Source: an uncultured Veillonellaceae bacterium (GTDB taxonomy: Bacteria; Bacillota; Negativicutes; Veillonellales; Dialisteraceae). From it: a stretch of 64,000 bases of DNA. The translations under genes were made by a program, and so were the position numbers. Of this stretch, positions 51,043 through 61,890 are shown piece by piece; position 1 is the stretch's first letter; every line of letters starts with the position of its first letter. Under the pieces are notes generated by a model. The model did not search any database and had not been told where the DNA came from. It worked only from the letters and a program-made list of their open reading frames with translations. The stretch spans positions 25,671 through 89,670 of the forward strand of contig CASEBK010000020.1 of assembly GCA_949286115.1 (NCBI GenBank), given 5' to 3'.

Positions 51043-52316
51043 CGAATCCCGTCCTCCTGCGGTTCTTTTGCGCCGCCGTGGCGCTTCTCTGCATGATCGG
51101 CCTGTTCAACGTGTACAGCGCCACGTTTTACATGAACATGGAAAACGATGTGAGTCCCTATTCCCACGCGGGGCGTCATCTGTGCGTGCTCTGCGTGGGC
51201 ATCGTCGCGGCCGCCGTATTTTCCAAAGTGTCTCTCTCCTGGATGAGGAAACAGAAAGCGCTGCTCACGGCACCCATCTTCGTGCTTTTCCTTCTGGTCA
51301 TCGTTGCAGGGCCGGTCATCAACGGGGCGCGCCGCTGGTTCGTCATCGGCGGGCTGAGCGTGCAGCCGTCGGAGCTGGCCAAGGTGGCGGCCATCTTCTG
51401 GGCGGCGTCGTGTCTGGCGGAGCGCGTGGAGAAGGGGCGGCCCATCTCGTTCCTGGGGCGGCTCGTCCACTACGCCTTTCATCAGCCTTTTCACGGAAAG
51501 ATGCAGCAGTGGACGGACGTGGCGGACGGCTATGTGCCGCTCCTCATGCCGGTTCTCATGGCGGCATTCGTCATCGCGCAGCCGGATATGGGCACGGCGG
51601 CGCTCATCCTCGGATTTCCCGTTTTTCTCTATGTGCTCTGCGGCGCGCCGTGGAGCGATGTGTTCTGGTCTGCCCTCGTAGCTTTTGCGGGGCTGTTCTT
51701 CCTTGCTTATATCGAGCCTTACCGCTGGGAGCGGGTGAAGGTGCTCTTCGATCCCTTCCCGTATGCCAGCGACCAGGGCTATCAGGTGGTGCAGAGCCTC
51801 ATCGCCGTCGGTTCCGGTGGGTTCCTCGGCCAGGGTGCGGGAGAGGGGCTGGCGAAGTTCCTCTATCTCCCCGAGCAGTACACGGACTTTGCCTTTGCGG
51901 TTCTCGCACAGGAATGGGGCTTTCTCATGGCGGCGTTTGTGCTGTGCCTCTTCGCGGCCATCCTCGTGCTGGGATTCCTCATGGCGCGGCAGATCCCCCG
52001 TCTCTTTCCGGCGCTCCTCGTGTACGGGCTCTCCATGCTCATCGCGGTGGAGGGTTTCCTCAATATGGCCATGGTCATTGGGATCTTTCCCGTGACGGGC
52101 GTGCCGCTGCCTTTCATCAGCTACGGCGGTACGTCGCTTCTGACGAATCTCTGTGCGGTGGGGCTCATCGTCAATGCGGTGGAGTGCGGAGAAAAAGCGG
52201 CGGAAGAAGACGAGAAGGAGGCCCGCAGGAAGGCGCTTACCGGTGGCGAGCCCGTCTCTCTGCGTCGGCTCTCCGGCGCGGTATTTGAGCCGCCCCATTG
52301 GGACCGCGGCCGCTGA
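51000..52316 (+). CDS. ftsW: FtsW/RodA/SpoVE family glycan polymerase
   Basis: A 438-residue SEDS membrane protein with about ten hydrophobic segments. NGARRWFVIGGLSVQPSELAK and the C-terminal PFISYGGTSLLTNLCAVGLIVN are diagnostic; IAQPDMGTAALI and GSGGFLGQGAGEGLAKFLYLPEQYTDFAFAVLAQEWG add support. It polymerises lipid II. The sequence fits FtsW (cell division) slightly better than RodA, but no neighbouring division or shape gene settles it. The start lies inside trmB behind AAAGGGGA. Confidence 0.85.
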   Translation: MPSRSHETGDGERLTNPVLLRFFCAAVALLCMIGLFNVYSATFYMNMENDVSPYSHAGRHLCVLCVGIVAAAVFSKVSLSWMRKQKALLTAPIFVLFLLVIVAGPVINGARRWFVIGGLSVQPSELAKVAAIFWAASCLAERVEKGRPISFLGRLVHYAFHQPFHGKMQQWTDVADGYVPLLMPVLMAAFVIAQPDMGTAALILGFPVFLYVLCGAPWSDVFWSALVAFAGLFFLAYIEPYRWERVKVLFDPFPYASDQGYQVVQSLIAVGSGGFLGQGAGEGLAKFLYLPEQYTDFAFAVLAQEWGFLMAAFVLCLFAAILVLGFLMARQIPRLFPALLVYGLSMLIAVEGFLNMAMVIGIFPVTGVPLPFISYGGTSLLTNLCAVGLIVNAVECGEKAAEEDEKEARRKALTGGEPVSLRRLSGAVFEPPHWDRGR

Positions 52317-52346
52317 AGATGCGTCTTCGGATGCATCTTTTTTTGT
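52317..52346 (+). terminator. Terminator after ftsW
   Basis: AAGATGC / GCATCTT with a partly paired middle, followed by TTTTT. Confidence 0.8.
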
Positions 52347-52358
52347 AAAGGAGGGAAC

Positions 52359-52979
52359 ATGAGAAACGATTGGGCCCTGCTTGAAGCCTCACGCGCGCCG
52401 GCGGAGCCGTCTGTGTCTGCGATGGCCGCATGGCTCGCCGGACAAATGAAGACTGTAAAGATCGTGCCGAAGGCGGTGAGCGTCTACGGCCGATGGACGG
52501 AGGTGCAAGAGAGGCGGCTCGCCGGGCTCCTGGGAGAGGCGATGCAGACGGTCTTCTTCTGCACGGATACGGAGGCGCATCGGTGGGATGCGGGAACGCT
52601 GAGAGGCGCGGCGCTTTTGCCCGCGGCGAATGCACTGCCCATCGTGCGTGCGGTCACCGCGCCGTTTCTCACGTCCCTGAGAGGCATGGCTGTGGTCTAT
52701 GTCATGGACGAATCGGAGGAGGCAGGGTGCGCAGCGCTCGCGGCGGATCAGGCGGGCCTTCGCGGCGCGGCGCTCTGTCCGTTCCCCGGAGGCGGCGTAC
52801 TGCTCACTTCTTTCGGCGGCGGAACGGACAGCGCGGTCATCGAGCCGATGGACGCGGCGCTGTCCGATGAGCAGAAAGACCTTTTCCTGGCGGCGCTCAT
52901 CCTCTATGGCGCAGAGAGAGCAAAGACGCTCCTTGCCGCGGCGGACGCGGTGCGCAGGGCGGCGCGGTTCATGCTATAA
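52359..52979 (+). CDS. Hypothetical protein between ftsW and trpF
   Basis: A 206-residue soluble protein without signal or membrane segments. It begins MRNDWALLEASRAPAEPSV and has a Gly-rich stretch LTSFGGGTDSAVIEPMD near residue 150 and a helical end. AAAGGAGG precedes the ATG, and codon use matches its neighbours, so it is a real gene. No family recognised. The trpF promoter overlaps its stop codon. Confidence 0.6.
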   Translation: MRNDWALLEASRAPAEPSVSAMAAWLAGQMKTVKIVPKAVSVYGRWTEVQERRLAGLLGEAMQTVFFCTDTEAHRWDAGTLRGAALLPAANALPIVRAVTAPFLTSLRGMAVVYVMDESEEAGCAALAADQAGLRGAALCPFPGGGVLLTSFGGGTDSAVIEPMDAALSDEQKDLFLAALILYGAERAKTLLAAADAVRRAARFML

Positions 52980-52980
52980 T
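52972..52980 (+). promoter_or_regulatory. Extended -10 promoter of trpF
   Basis: TGC-TATAAT overlapping the stop codon of the preceding gene, 32 bases before trpF. Confidence 0.5.
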
Positions 52981-53011
52981 ACAGGAAATATCGGCCGGAG
53001 GAGGCGGGGAC

Positions 53012-53635
53012 ATGAGCAAGATCAAGTTGTGCGGGCTGACCCGCGTGGAAGACGCGGAGTCGGCGAACCTCGCCCGTCCGGACTGGGTGGGCTTCGTGTT
53101 TGACGAGGGGCGGCACTTCCTCTCCGATGAAACGGCGGCGGCTATCCGCCGGGCGCTTCGGCCGGATATTCCGGCGGTGGGGGTCTTCGTGAACGATGAT
53201 CCGGCGCACATCGAAGCGCTCGCTGCGTCCGGCGTCATTCAGTACGTGCAGCTCCACGGAAATGAATCGGAAGAGTATCTCCTTGCGCTCCGTCGGCATG
53301 TGTCCTGTCCCTTCATTCGTGTGGTATCTGTGAAGACTACGGATGATGTGCTTCGCTGGGAAGATACGGCCGCCGATTATCTGCTCCTCGATCACGGCAG
53401 AGGAGGCACGGGGCAGTCCTTCGACTGGGCGCTCATCCCGCCCATGAAGAAGCGCTGGATCATGGCAGGGGGCATCGGCCTCGGCAATCTTCGAGAGGCC
53501 CTTGCGTATCATCCGTACGGCGTGGACATCTCCAGCGGCGCAGAGACCGGCGGGCTGAAAGACCGGGAAAAGATGATCCGTCTCGTAGAGATGGTGCGTG
53601 CCTTTTCCAGCGGCGCGCCGGAAGACGGAGCATAA
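53012..53635 (+). CDS. trpF: Phosphoribosylanthranilate isomerase
   Basis: A 207-residue TIM barrel. KIKLCGLTRVEDAESAN carries the catalytic Cys, followed by VGFVFDEGRHFLS, AVGVFVNDDPAHIEALA, VQLHGNESEEYLLALR, LLDHGRGGTGQSFDWALI and MAGGIGLGNLREAL. It supplies CdRP to TrpC. It is separated from trpDCBA by about 9 kb and has its own promoter and no T-box. Confidence 0.94.
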   Translation: MSKIKLCGLTRVEDAESANLARPDWVGFVFDEGRHFLSDETAAAIRRALRPDIPAVGVFVNDDPAHIEALAASGVIQYVQLHGNESEEYLLALRRHVSCPFIRVVSVKTTDDVLRWEDTAADYLLLDHGRGGTGQSFDWALIPPMKKRWIMAGGIGLGNLREALAYHPYGVDISSGAETGGLKDREKMIRLVEMVRAFSSGAPEDGA

Positions 53636-53644
53636 AAAAAATAA

Positions 53645-53674
53645 AAAAGGCCGCATCGCAGGATACGGTCTTTT
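53645..53674. terminator. Terminator between trpF and the convergent small gene
   Basis: AAAAGGCCG / CGGTCTTTT with an inner ATC/GAT pairing. A and T runs on both sides make it bidirectional. Confidence 0.82.
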
Positions 53675-53682
53675 CGTTTGCG

Positions 53683-53904
53683 TCATCGCCGCAGGAGCCG
53701 GCGGAGGAGGGCCCATGAGAGGCGTGACGAATGCCACAGGAGGAGCGCGAGGAGCGCCCGCTTCGGATGTGTGAGGCCCGCCGCCCAGGAGAAGGGTGGG
53801 AGGAACCACACCAGCTCCGGCGCGGCGGCGCGCAGTTTTTCTTTGCCTCCGGCGGCAGCCCGGCGGAGGGCGATGCGGGCAAGGGCGGTGAAGAGATCGG
53901 TCAT
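53683..53904 (-). CDS. Small basic hydrophobic protein, unknown
   Basis: A 73-residue protein, MTDLFTALARIALRRAAAG..., with a moderately hydrophobic middle (LVWFLPPFSWAAGL) and a Leu/Arg-rich end (LLALLLWHSSRLSWALLRRLLRR). AAAGGAG lies 8 bases before the ATG, and the gene ends at a shared terminator. It may be a small membrane-associated protein. It is divergent from the CydB-like gene. Confidence 0.55.
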   Translation of the reverse strand: MTDLFTALARIALRRAAAGGKEKLRAAAPELVWFLPPFSWAAGLTHPKRALLALLLWHSSRLSWALLRRLLRR

Positions 53905-53936
53905 GGGGAGCTCCTTTCCTTTTTATTGTAGCACGG

Positions 53937-53948
53937 GGGAGCGCTCCC
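53937..53948. promoter_or_regulatory. Perfect 12-base palindrome in a divergent promoter region
   Basis: GGGAGCGCTCCC lies between the start regions of the small - strand gene and the CydB-like gene, about 26 bases upstream of the + strand extended -10. Possible shared operator. Confidence 0.4.
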
Positions 53949-53973
53949 GTCTGTGGGGAAATCGCCCGTCATG

Positions 53974-53982
53974 TGATATAAT
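53974..53982 (+). promoter_or_regulatory. Extended -10 promoter of the CydB-like gene
   Basis: TGA-TATAAT, 51 bases before the start. Confidence 0.5.
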
Positions 53983-54032
53983 CAATAAGATCATAGAAAA
54001 ATTGCGAAGCGATTTGTACCAAGGAGGAAATG

Positions 54033-54977
54033 ATGGAGGCATCTGTAGTGGCTTTGCTGCTGCCGTCCTGTTTTTTTGCGCTGTATCTCGTGCTGGAAGC
54101 GGCCGACTGGGGGCTCTGCCTCGCTGCGCCGCTCGTCGCACGGAACCGGGAAGAAAATAAAGCGGTCCTCTCGCTCCTGCGCCCCTTTTTGGACGGGAAC
54201 GAGCTGTGGTTCTTCATGGGCTTTTTCATGCTCAGCCTGTGCCTGCCGGATATGCACGGCACGGGGATGCACGGGTGGTATGTGACGATGCTCACTCTCG
54301 TTGCCGGCGGGGCGGTCCTTCGCATGGGGGCGGTCTTTCTGACAAAGCTCTTTTCTTCGCCGGTGATGATGAAGGCCCTCGGCGTCTTCGCGCTGGCGGC
54401 GCTCTTCGTGACGGGGCTCCTCGGCACAGCGATCCTTATCGATGATGGCGGCGTCTTCACGCTGCCCGGCGTCTTCTGCGGGGCGTGGACGGCGCTGGCG
54501 TGCTTCCAGATCGGGAGCCTCTACGGCGCGGTGAAAGTGGTGAATCCCCTTGGGGAGCGCTTCCGCGCAGCGTTTCTCGTATCGAGCGTGCTCTCTGTGC
54601 TGGCATACATCATTTTTGCAGTGACGCTTCGGGTGACGCTCGGCGAGATATGGGAAGCGGGGGGCTACTTCTGGATGAGCCTCATCGCGACAGCGCTCCT
54701 TTTCGCGGCGGCGTTCATTCTGACGCGGAGCCGCCATCCCGAAGCAGGGCTGGCCGCGGCGTATGCGTCGGCGTTCTTTGCCATGGCCATCTATTTCTCC
54801 GCCTACGTCATGGTCATCCCAGAGATCCATTTCGTAGACATCACTTCGCTCAAGGCGGGCATGGACGCGGTGCCCGGTACGGCGGTCCTCGTAGCGGCGG
54901 CCGTGTGGAGCCTCGGCGTCTTTTTGTGGCGGCTCTTCCGTAAAAAAGTGACATACCAGTGGGAAGATCACATTTGA
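54033..54977 (+). CDS. CydB-like protein (cytochrome bd oxidase subunit II homologue)
   Basis: A 314-residue membrane protein with about eight hydrophobic segments. The N-terminal ALYLVLEAADWGLCLAAPLVARNREENKA resembles the CydB start (FVLEGFDLGVG...), and FLDGNELWFF matches the CydB WDGNEVW block. Some CydB landmarks are changed: the LDGFDLG block reads LEAADWGL. No cydA is in the window, so a complete bd oxidase is not encoded here. A divergent relative with another redox partner is possible. Start chosen for the 5-base spacing from AAGGAGG; ATG 54030 is too close. Confidence 0.78.
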   Translation: MEASVVALLLPSCFFALYLVLEAADWGLCLAAPLVARNREENKAVLSLLRPFLDGNELWFFMGFFMLSLCLPDMHGTGMHGWYVTMLTLVAGGAVLRMGAVFLTKLFSSPVMMKALGVFALAALFVTGLLGTAILIDDGGVFTLPGVFCGAWTALACFQIGSLYGAVKVVNPLGERFRAAFLVSSVLSVLAYIIFAVTLRVTLGEIWEAGGYFWMSLIATALLFAAAFILTRSRHPEAGLAAAYASAFFAMAIYFSAYVMVIPEIHFVDITSLKAGMDAVPGTAVLVAAAVWSLGVFLWRLFRKKVTYQWEDHI

Positions 54978-54986
54978 GGAGGCATT

Positions 54987-55151
54987 ATGGGAGAATTATT
55001 CAAGACGACGTATACCATCGACGACATGCTTGACCGCATGGGCGTGAAGATCGTACTGGACGGCAGCCAACTTTCTGAGGAGGATAAGAAGGAAGCCGAA
55101 AAGAACGGCGATATCGTGGAGACGCCGGACAAAAAAGAAACGGAGAAATAA
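54987..55151 (+). CDS. Small acidic protein, unknown
   Basis: A 54-residue protein starting MGELFKTTYTIDDMLDRMG and ending in a charged Glu/Lys-rich tail. GAGGAGG precedes the ATG and a terminator follows its stop. It lies 9 bases after the CydB-like gene and is likely co-transcribed with it. It has no signal or membrane segment. No family recognised. Confidence 0.6.
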   Translation: MGELFKTTYTIDDMLDRMGVKIVLDGSQLSEEDKKEAEKNGDIVETPDKKETEK

Positions 55152-55156
55152 AAGCT

Positions 55157-55181
55157 GGCAGGCAAAAGGGCCTGCCTTTTC
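55157..55181 (+). terminator. Terminator after the small acidic protein
   Basis: GGCAGG - 8 bases - CCTGCC followed by TTTTCT. Confidence 0.82.
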
Positions 55182-55206
55182 TGCATGACTTGCTGAAGGA
55201 GGAACC

Positions 55207-58200
55207 ATGGATCCATTCGTTCATCTGCACGTGCACACCGAGTACAGCCTGTTTGACGGCATCAGCCGCATCCCGGACCTCGTGTCGTATGTGAAGAGCC
55301 TCGGTCAGACGGCGCTGGCTATCACGGATCACGGCGTCATGTACGGCGCGGTGTATCTGTACAAAGAATGTCTCAAACAGGGCATTCATCCGGTCATCGG
55401 CTGCGAAGTGTACGTCACGAAGAAGAGCCGCTTCGAGAAGAGCGGCCGCGAGCACCTGGGGCACCTCATCCTGCTGGCGGAGACGAACGAAGGCTATCGG
55501 AACCTCATCAAAATCTGCTCGAAGGGCTGGACGGAGGGCTACTACCACAAGCCGCGGGTGGATCATGAGGTGATCTCCCGCTACCACGAAGGGATCATCG
55601 CGCTCTCGGCATGTGTCGCCGGCGAGCTTCCTGCGGCCATCCTTGACGGGGACATGGAGGAGGCGCGGAAGGTCATTGAATACTACATCGATACGTTTGG
55701 GAAAGATTCCTACTTCATCGAGCTGCAGAATCACGGACTGCCCGAAGAGGCGGCGGTGCGCCCCGTCCTGGCGAACCTCGCAAAGGAATATGGCGTGGGG
55801 CTCGTCGCGACGAACGATTTCCACTATGTGCGGAAAGAAGACGCGAAGAGCCAGGAGATCAAGCTGTGCATCTCCACGGGAAAAACGCTGGAGGACCCGG
55901 ATCATTTCCACTTTGCGAACGATGAGTTTTACTGCAAGAGTGGCGAGGAGATGCGGGCGATCCTCGGAGAATTTCCCGGCGCCATCGAAAATACGAAGAA
56001 GATCGCCGACCGCTGTCAGGTGACGTTCACCTTCGGCGAGCACAAACTGCCGTCTTTTGCCGTGCCGGAAGGGGAGACCGCCCGGACATATCTTCGGAAG
56101 CTCTGTGAGAAGGCTCTGCCCGAGCGCTATCCGGAAGTGACGGACACGGTGCGGAAGCGTCTGGAGTACGAGCTCTCCGTCATCGATCATATGGGCTTCT
56201 CCGATTACTTCCTCATCGTCATGGATTTCATCCACTATGCGAAGTCCCACGGTATTCCCATCGGTCCGGGCAGAGGCAGCGCCGCCGGGTCCATCGTGTC
56301 CTACCTGTTGCACATCACCGAGCTCGATCCGCTCCGGTTCGATCTGCTGTTTGAACGGTTCCTCAATCCGGAGCGCATATCCATGCCGGATATCGATACA
56401 GACCTGTGTTATCGCCGCCGGGGCGAGGTCATCGACTATCTGGCCAGGACTTACGGAGACGACCATGTAGCGCAGATCATCACCTTCGGGACGCTCGCTG
56501 CCAAGGCGGTCATCCGCGACGTCGGCCGCGTGATGGGCCTGCCGCTCCGCGACGTGGATCAGATCGCCAAGATGGTGCCGGGAGGCCCGGGGGTGACGCT
56601 GAAGAAGACCCTCGAAGGGTCGCACGATTTCCGCGCTCTTTACGAGCGGGACCAGACCGTCCACACCTTGATCGATCACTGCCTGAAGCTCGAAGGGCTC
56701 TCCCGGCAGTCCGGCACGCACGCCGCAGGCGTGGTCATCTGCTCGTCTCCGGTGGACGACTATGTGCCCATCCAGCTCACCCAGGATGGCTTCCTCCAGA
56801 CCCAGTACGAAAAGGATCTGGACGAAGAGCTGGGCCTTCTCAAGATGGACCTGCTGGGGCTGCGGAACCTCACGGTCATCCACGACGCGCTGGAGATGAT
56901 CAAAGAGAATCATGGCATCGACCTCGACATCAATGATCTGCCCAGCCGGGACGAGGCGACCTGCCGCATGCTCTGTGCGGGGGATACCGTGGGCGTCTTT
57001 CAGTCCGAGTCGCCGGGCTTTACGAGCCTTCTCATGCAGCTCGAGCCGGAATGCTTCGAAGACCTCATCCCGATGGTGGCGCTCTACCGACCGGGACCGC
57101 TCGGAAGCGGCATGGCCGAAGATTTCATCAACAGGAAGCACGGGAAGATCCCCGTGGAGTATCCCCATCCGCTGGTGGAGCCCATCCTGAAGGAGACCTA
57201 CGGGGTCATCCTCTACCAGGAACAGGTCATGCGCATCGCCTCCGTCATGGGCGGATTCAGCCTCGGACAGGCAGATCTGCTCCGCCGCGCCATGGGGCAC
57301 AAGGAGCCGGAAGTGCTGCAGAAACAGCGCGACCTCTTCGTTTCCGGCGCAAAGAAGAACGGCGTGGACGAAGGCACGGCGAACCACATCTTTGACCTCA
57401 TGGTGCACTTTGCGGGGTACGGCTTCAATAAGTCCCACAGTGTGTGCTACGGATGGATCGCCTGGCAGACGGCGTATCTCAAGGCGCACTACCGCGCCGA
57501 ATTCATGGCTGCCATGATGACCTGCTACAACGGCGACAAGAGCAAGGTGAGCCGCTACATCGAAGACTGCCGCCGTCATCAGGTGGAGATCGCGGCGCCG
57601 GATATCAATCGAAGCGAGGCGTCCTTCACCGCGCAGGACGGGCGCATCCTCTTCGGCCTGGCAGGCGTGCAGAACGTAGGGGAGAATGCCGTGGAGGCTA
57701 TCATTGCTACGCGGAAAGAGCGGGGCCCATTCCTCTCGCTCTCCGATTTCCTTGAGCGCATCGATGCGCGCACGCTGAACAGCCGCGCCTGCGAGAGCCT
57801 CATCCGCTGCGGGGCGATGGACTCCTTTGGGTACAACCGACAGCAGCTCCTGGCGGTGCTCCCGGAAGCGATGGCCTCGGCTGCCGCGTCCCGGCAGGAT
57901 AAGGAATCGGGACAGATCAGCCTTTTCGGGGAAGAGACGCAGGCGAAGTCCGTGTCCTATCCGGATGTAGAGGATATGTCCCGCTCGGAAAAGATCCATT
58001 GGGAAAAAAATCTCCTCGGCTTCTACGTGAGCGGTCATCCGCTGGACGACTATAAAAAGGCTCTCGAGCGGTGTACGCCCATCTATGAGATCAATACGCA
58101 CATCACCCGCTACGACGGCAAGATGGTCTCCATCGGCGGCACCGTGGCCCGTGTGAGGGGTAAGCTCACGAAGAAAGGCGAGCCCATGGGCTACGCCACC

Positions 58201-58623
58201 ATCGAAGATTACGACGACGCCGTGGAAGTGGTGCTCTTTCCCCGCGTGTGGGAAGGAGCCAAGCCCATCCTCGACCGGCCGGATGCTCTCGTGTGCGTGC
58301 GAGGGCGCATCCAGGCCAATGAAAAAGATGTGCGCCTTCTGGCGGAAGAAGTGATCCCTCTTGGAAAAGTGGGCGAGACCGTGCGGTATCCCGTGTCGGA
58401 GGTGCATCTCTATGTGGACCGCCGCCATGAAACGGACGCGGTGAGCCATGGCCTTGCGCAGATCCTTGCGGCGCACCACGGTGCGGTGCCGGTCTTTCTC
58501 CACATCGAGAGCTCCCGGCAGGAGATCGCCATGGACCCGCGGTTCTTCCTCGATTACACCGATGACGCCGAGCGTGCGCTGAAAGCCCTTCTCGGGCCGC
58601 GCGCCGTTGACGGCCGCCGCTGA
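55207..58623 (+). CDS. dnaE: DNA polymerase III subunit alpha
   Basis: A 1138-residue replicative polymerase of the DnaE (not PolC) type. The PHP domain starts FVHLHVHTEYSLFDG. The palm carries PGRGSAAGSIVSYLL and the catalytic Asp residues in MPDIDTDLCYRRRGEV (about residue 395-410). The fingers and beta-binding region follow, with GFNKSHSVCYGWIAWQTAYLK. Near the end is an OB fold, VSIGGTVARVRGKLTKKGEP (about residue 980). No exonuclease insertion. GGAGG precedes the ATG. Confidence 0.97.
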   Translation: MDPFVHLHVHTEYSLFDGISRIPDLVSYVKSLGQTALAITDHGVMYGAVYLYKECLKQGIHPVIGCEVYVTKKSRFEKSGREHLGHLILLAETNEGYRNLIKICSKGWTEGYYHKPRVDHEVISRYHEGIIALSACVAGELPAAILDGDMEEARKVIEYYIDTFGKDSYFIELQNHGLPEEAAVRPVLANLAKEYGVGLVATNDFHYVRKEDAKSQEIKLCISTGKTLEDPDHFHFANDEFYCKSGEEMRAILGEFPGAIENTKKIADRCQVTFTFGEHKLPSFAVPEGETARTYLRKLCEKALPERYPEVTDTVRKRLEYELSVIDHMGFSDYFLIVMDFIHYAKSHGIPIGPGRGSAAGSIVSYLLHITELDPLRFDLLFERFLNPERISMPDIDTDLCYRRRGEVIDYLARTYGDDHVAQIITFGTLAAKAVIRDVGRVMGLPLRDVDQIAKMVPGGPGVTLKKTLEGSHDFRALYERDQTVHTLIDHCLKLEGLSRQSGTHAAGVVICSSPVDDYVPIQLTQDGFLQTQYEKDLDEELGLLKMDLLGLRNLTVIHDALEMIKENHGIDLDINDLPSRDEATCRMLCAGDTVGVFQSESPGFTSLLMQLEPECFEDLIPMVALYRPGPLGSGMAEDFINRKHGKIPVEYPHPLVEPILKETYGVILYQEQVMRIASVMGGFSLGQADLLRRAMGHKEPEVLQKQRDLFVSGAKKNGVDEGTANHIFDLMVHFAGYGFNKSHSVCYGWIAWQTAYLKAHYRAEFMAAMMTCYNGDKSKVSRYIEDCRRHQVEIAAPDINRSEASFTAQDGRILFGLAGVQNVGENAVEAIIATRKERGPFLSLSDFLERIDARTLNSRACESLIRCGAMDSFGYNRQQLLAVLPEAMASAAASRQDKESGQISLFGEETQAKSVSYPDVEDMSRSEKIHWEKNLLGFYVSGHPLDDYKKALERCTPIYEINTHITRYDGKMVSIGGTVARVRGKLTKKGEPMGYATIEDYDDAVEVVLFPRVWEGAKPILDRPDALVCVRGRIQANEKDVRLLAEEVIPLGKVGETVRYPVSEVHLYVDRRHETDAVSHGLAQILAAHHGAVPVFLHIESSRQEIAMDPRFFLDYTDDAERALKALLGPRAVDGRR

Positions 58624-58637
58624 TGACGGCGATCATG

Positions 58638-58664
58638 ACAGCGCTCTTTTGGGGCGCTGTTTTT
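58638..58664 (+). terminator. Terminator after dnaE
   Basis: ACAGCGC - 9 bases - GCGCTGT followed by TTTT. Confidence 0.85.
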
Positions 58665-58734
58665 GCATGCCTGCGCGCGGACTTTTTTCGGTGAGAGCGC
58701 TGAGGGAGAGCCGCCCGCGGGAACGGCCGCTTTA

Positions 58735-58743
58735 TGATATAAT
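58735..58743 (+). promoter_or_regulatory. Extended -10 promoter of lepA
   Basis: TGA-TATAAT, 53 bases before the lepA start. Confidence 0.5.
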
Positions 58744-58795
58744 GTTTTCGATATGAAGAGACAGGGCGCGCGCCCGTTTATCTATGGAGAACGAC

Positions 58796-60584
<1,789 letters not shown>

Positions 60585-60592
<8 letters not shown>

Positions 60593-61727
60593 CGCCCTCG
60601 GCCTCTACATTCACATTCCCTACTGCCGGAGCCGCTGTGCTTACTGCGGCTTCTACTCCGCCGCGGCCGTGCCGACCGATGACTACGTGGAGGCGCTCCT
60701 TCGGGAAATGGCGCAGGAGAGCGTCCGCTACGCCATGAAAGTAGATACGGTGTACCTCGGCGGCGGCACGCCGTCTGCTCTTACCGCCGCGCAGCTCGCC
60801 CGCCTCATGGATGGGGTGCGGCGGTATTTTGCTGTAGAGAGGGACGCGGAGATCACCATGGAAATGAACCCCTGCGACATGACGGGAGAGTATCTCGCCG
60901 CTGCAAGGGACCTCGGTGTGAACCGTCTCTCTGTGGGGGTGCAGTCTCATGACGACCGGCTCCTCCGCGCCATCGGCCGGCGGCATACCGCAGCAGAAGC
61001 AGAGGCAGGGGTGCGCCGCGCTTTCCGCGCCGGTTTCCGGAATATCAGCATCGACCTCATGTACGAGCTCCCCGGTCAGACGGCGGAGGACTTTGCCCGC
61101 TCGCTCCGGTGGGCCATGCATCTTCCCGTGCAGCACCTCTCTATCTACAGCCTCATCCTCGAAGAGGGCACACAGATGGCGCAGCTCGCCCGGCGCGGTG
61201 CGCTCCCGCGGCCCACGGAAGAAGAGAGCTGGGCCATGTATCAGGCGATGTGCCGCATCCCTTTGCACTACGGCTTTGAGCGCTACGAGATCTCCAGCTT
61301 CGCCCGGCGGGGCTTCCGCTCCCGGCATAATGAAAAATACTGGCGGCTCGATCCTTATCTTGGCCTCGGCCCGGCAGCGTGCTCCCGCATCGGCCGCGCC
61401 CGCTGGCAGGTCCTCCCCGGCACGCACCGCTACATCCGTGCGCTTCTGTCCGGTGGCGAAGCGCCCATAGAGAGGGAAGAGCTCACGGAGGCGGAAGAAA
61501 TGGAAGAGTACTGCTTCCTTCATCTCCGCATGCGGGAAGGCATTCCCCGCGCGGACTTCGCCGTCCGCTACGGCGCGCCCATAGAGACATGGTACGGCGA
61601 AGAGCTCCGTCGCCTGAAAGAGGAAAAGCTCCTGCGGGACGAAGACGGACGCCTTGCTCTCACCGCCCGCGGCGCGGCGCTGGGCAATACCGTCTTCGAA
61701 GCGTTCCTCCGCAGCGATGAGGAATAA
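60585..61727 (+). CDS. hemW: Radical SAM heme chaperone HemW
   Basis: A 380-residue radical SAM protein. [19 protein letters not shown] carries the CxxxCxxC cluster motif, [10 protein letters not shown] follows, and [21 protein letters not shown] holds the HNxxYW motif of HemW. Once annotated as coproporphyrinogen oxidase HemN, this group is now seen as a heme chaperone. The lepA-hemW order is common in Firmicutes; they overlap by 8 bases. Confidence 0.92.
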
Positions 61728-61751
61728 AAAACGGCCTCAGTGCCGTTTTTT
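61728..61751. terminator. Terminator after hemW
   Basis: AAAAAACGGC - CTCAGT - GCCGTTTTTT, symmetric and therefore bidirectional. Confidence 0.9.
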
Positions 61752-61851
61752 GTGTCTTTGCAGGGGCGGCGCGGTCCAACTATAAATTTTTGGCATTTCC
61801 TATATAGAAAAAGGAAATACAATCTTTTCTTTTTCAGGAGAAAGGGCTATC

Positions 61852-61878
61852 ATGGGGCATACACTGATGCAAATTTAA
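61852..61878 (+). other. Possible 8-residue leader peptide before alr
   Basis: ATG GGG CAT ACA CTG ATG CAA ATT TAA encodes MGHTLMQI, with AGGAG 11 bases upstream, and its stop overlaps the alr Shine-Dalgarno region. It may couple translation to alr, or be chance. Confidence 0.25.
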
Positions 61879-61890
61879 GGAGGTCCTATC

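Noticed and set aside
55000..58503. An open frame of over 1100 codons on the - strand opposite dnaE
   Set aside because: It is a shadow of dnaE caused by GC-rich codon use; no ribosome site, and the + strand protein is unmistakable DnaE.
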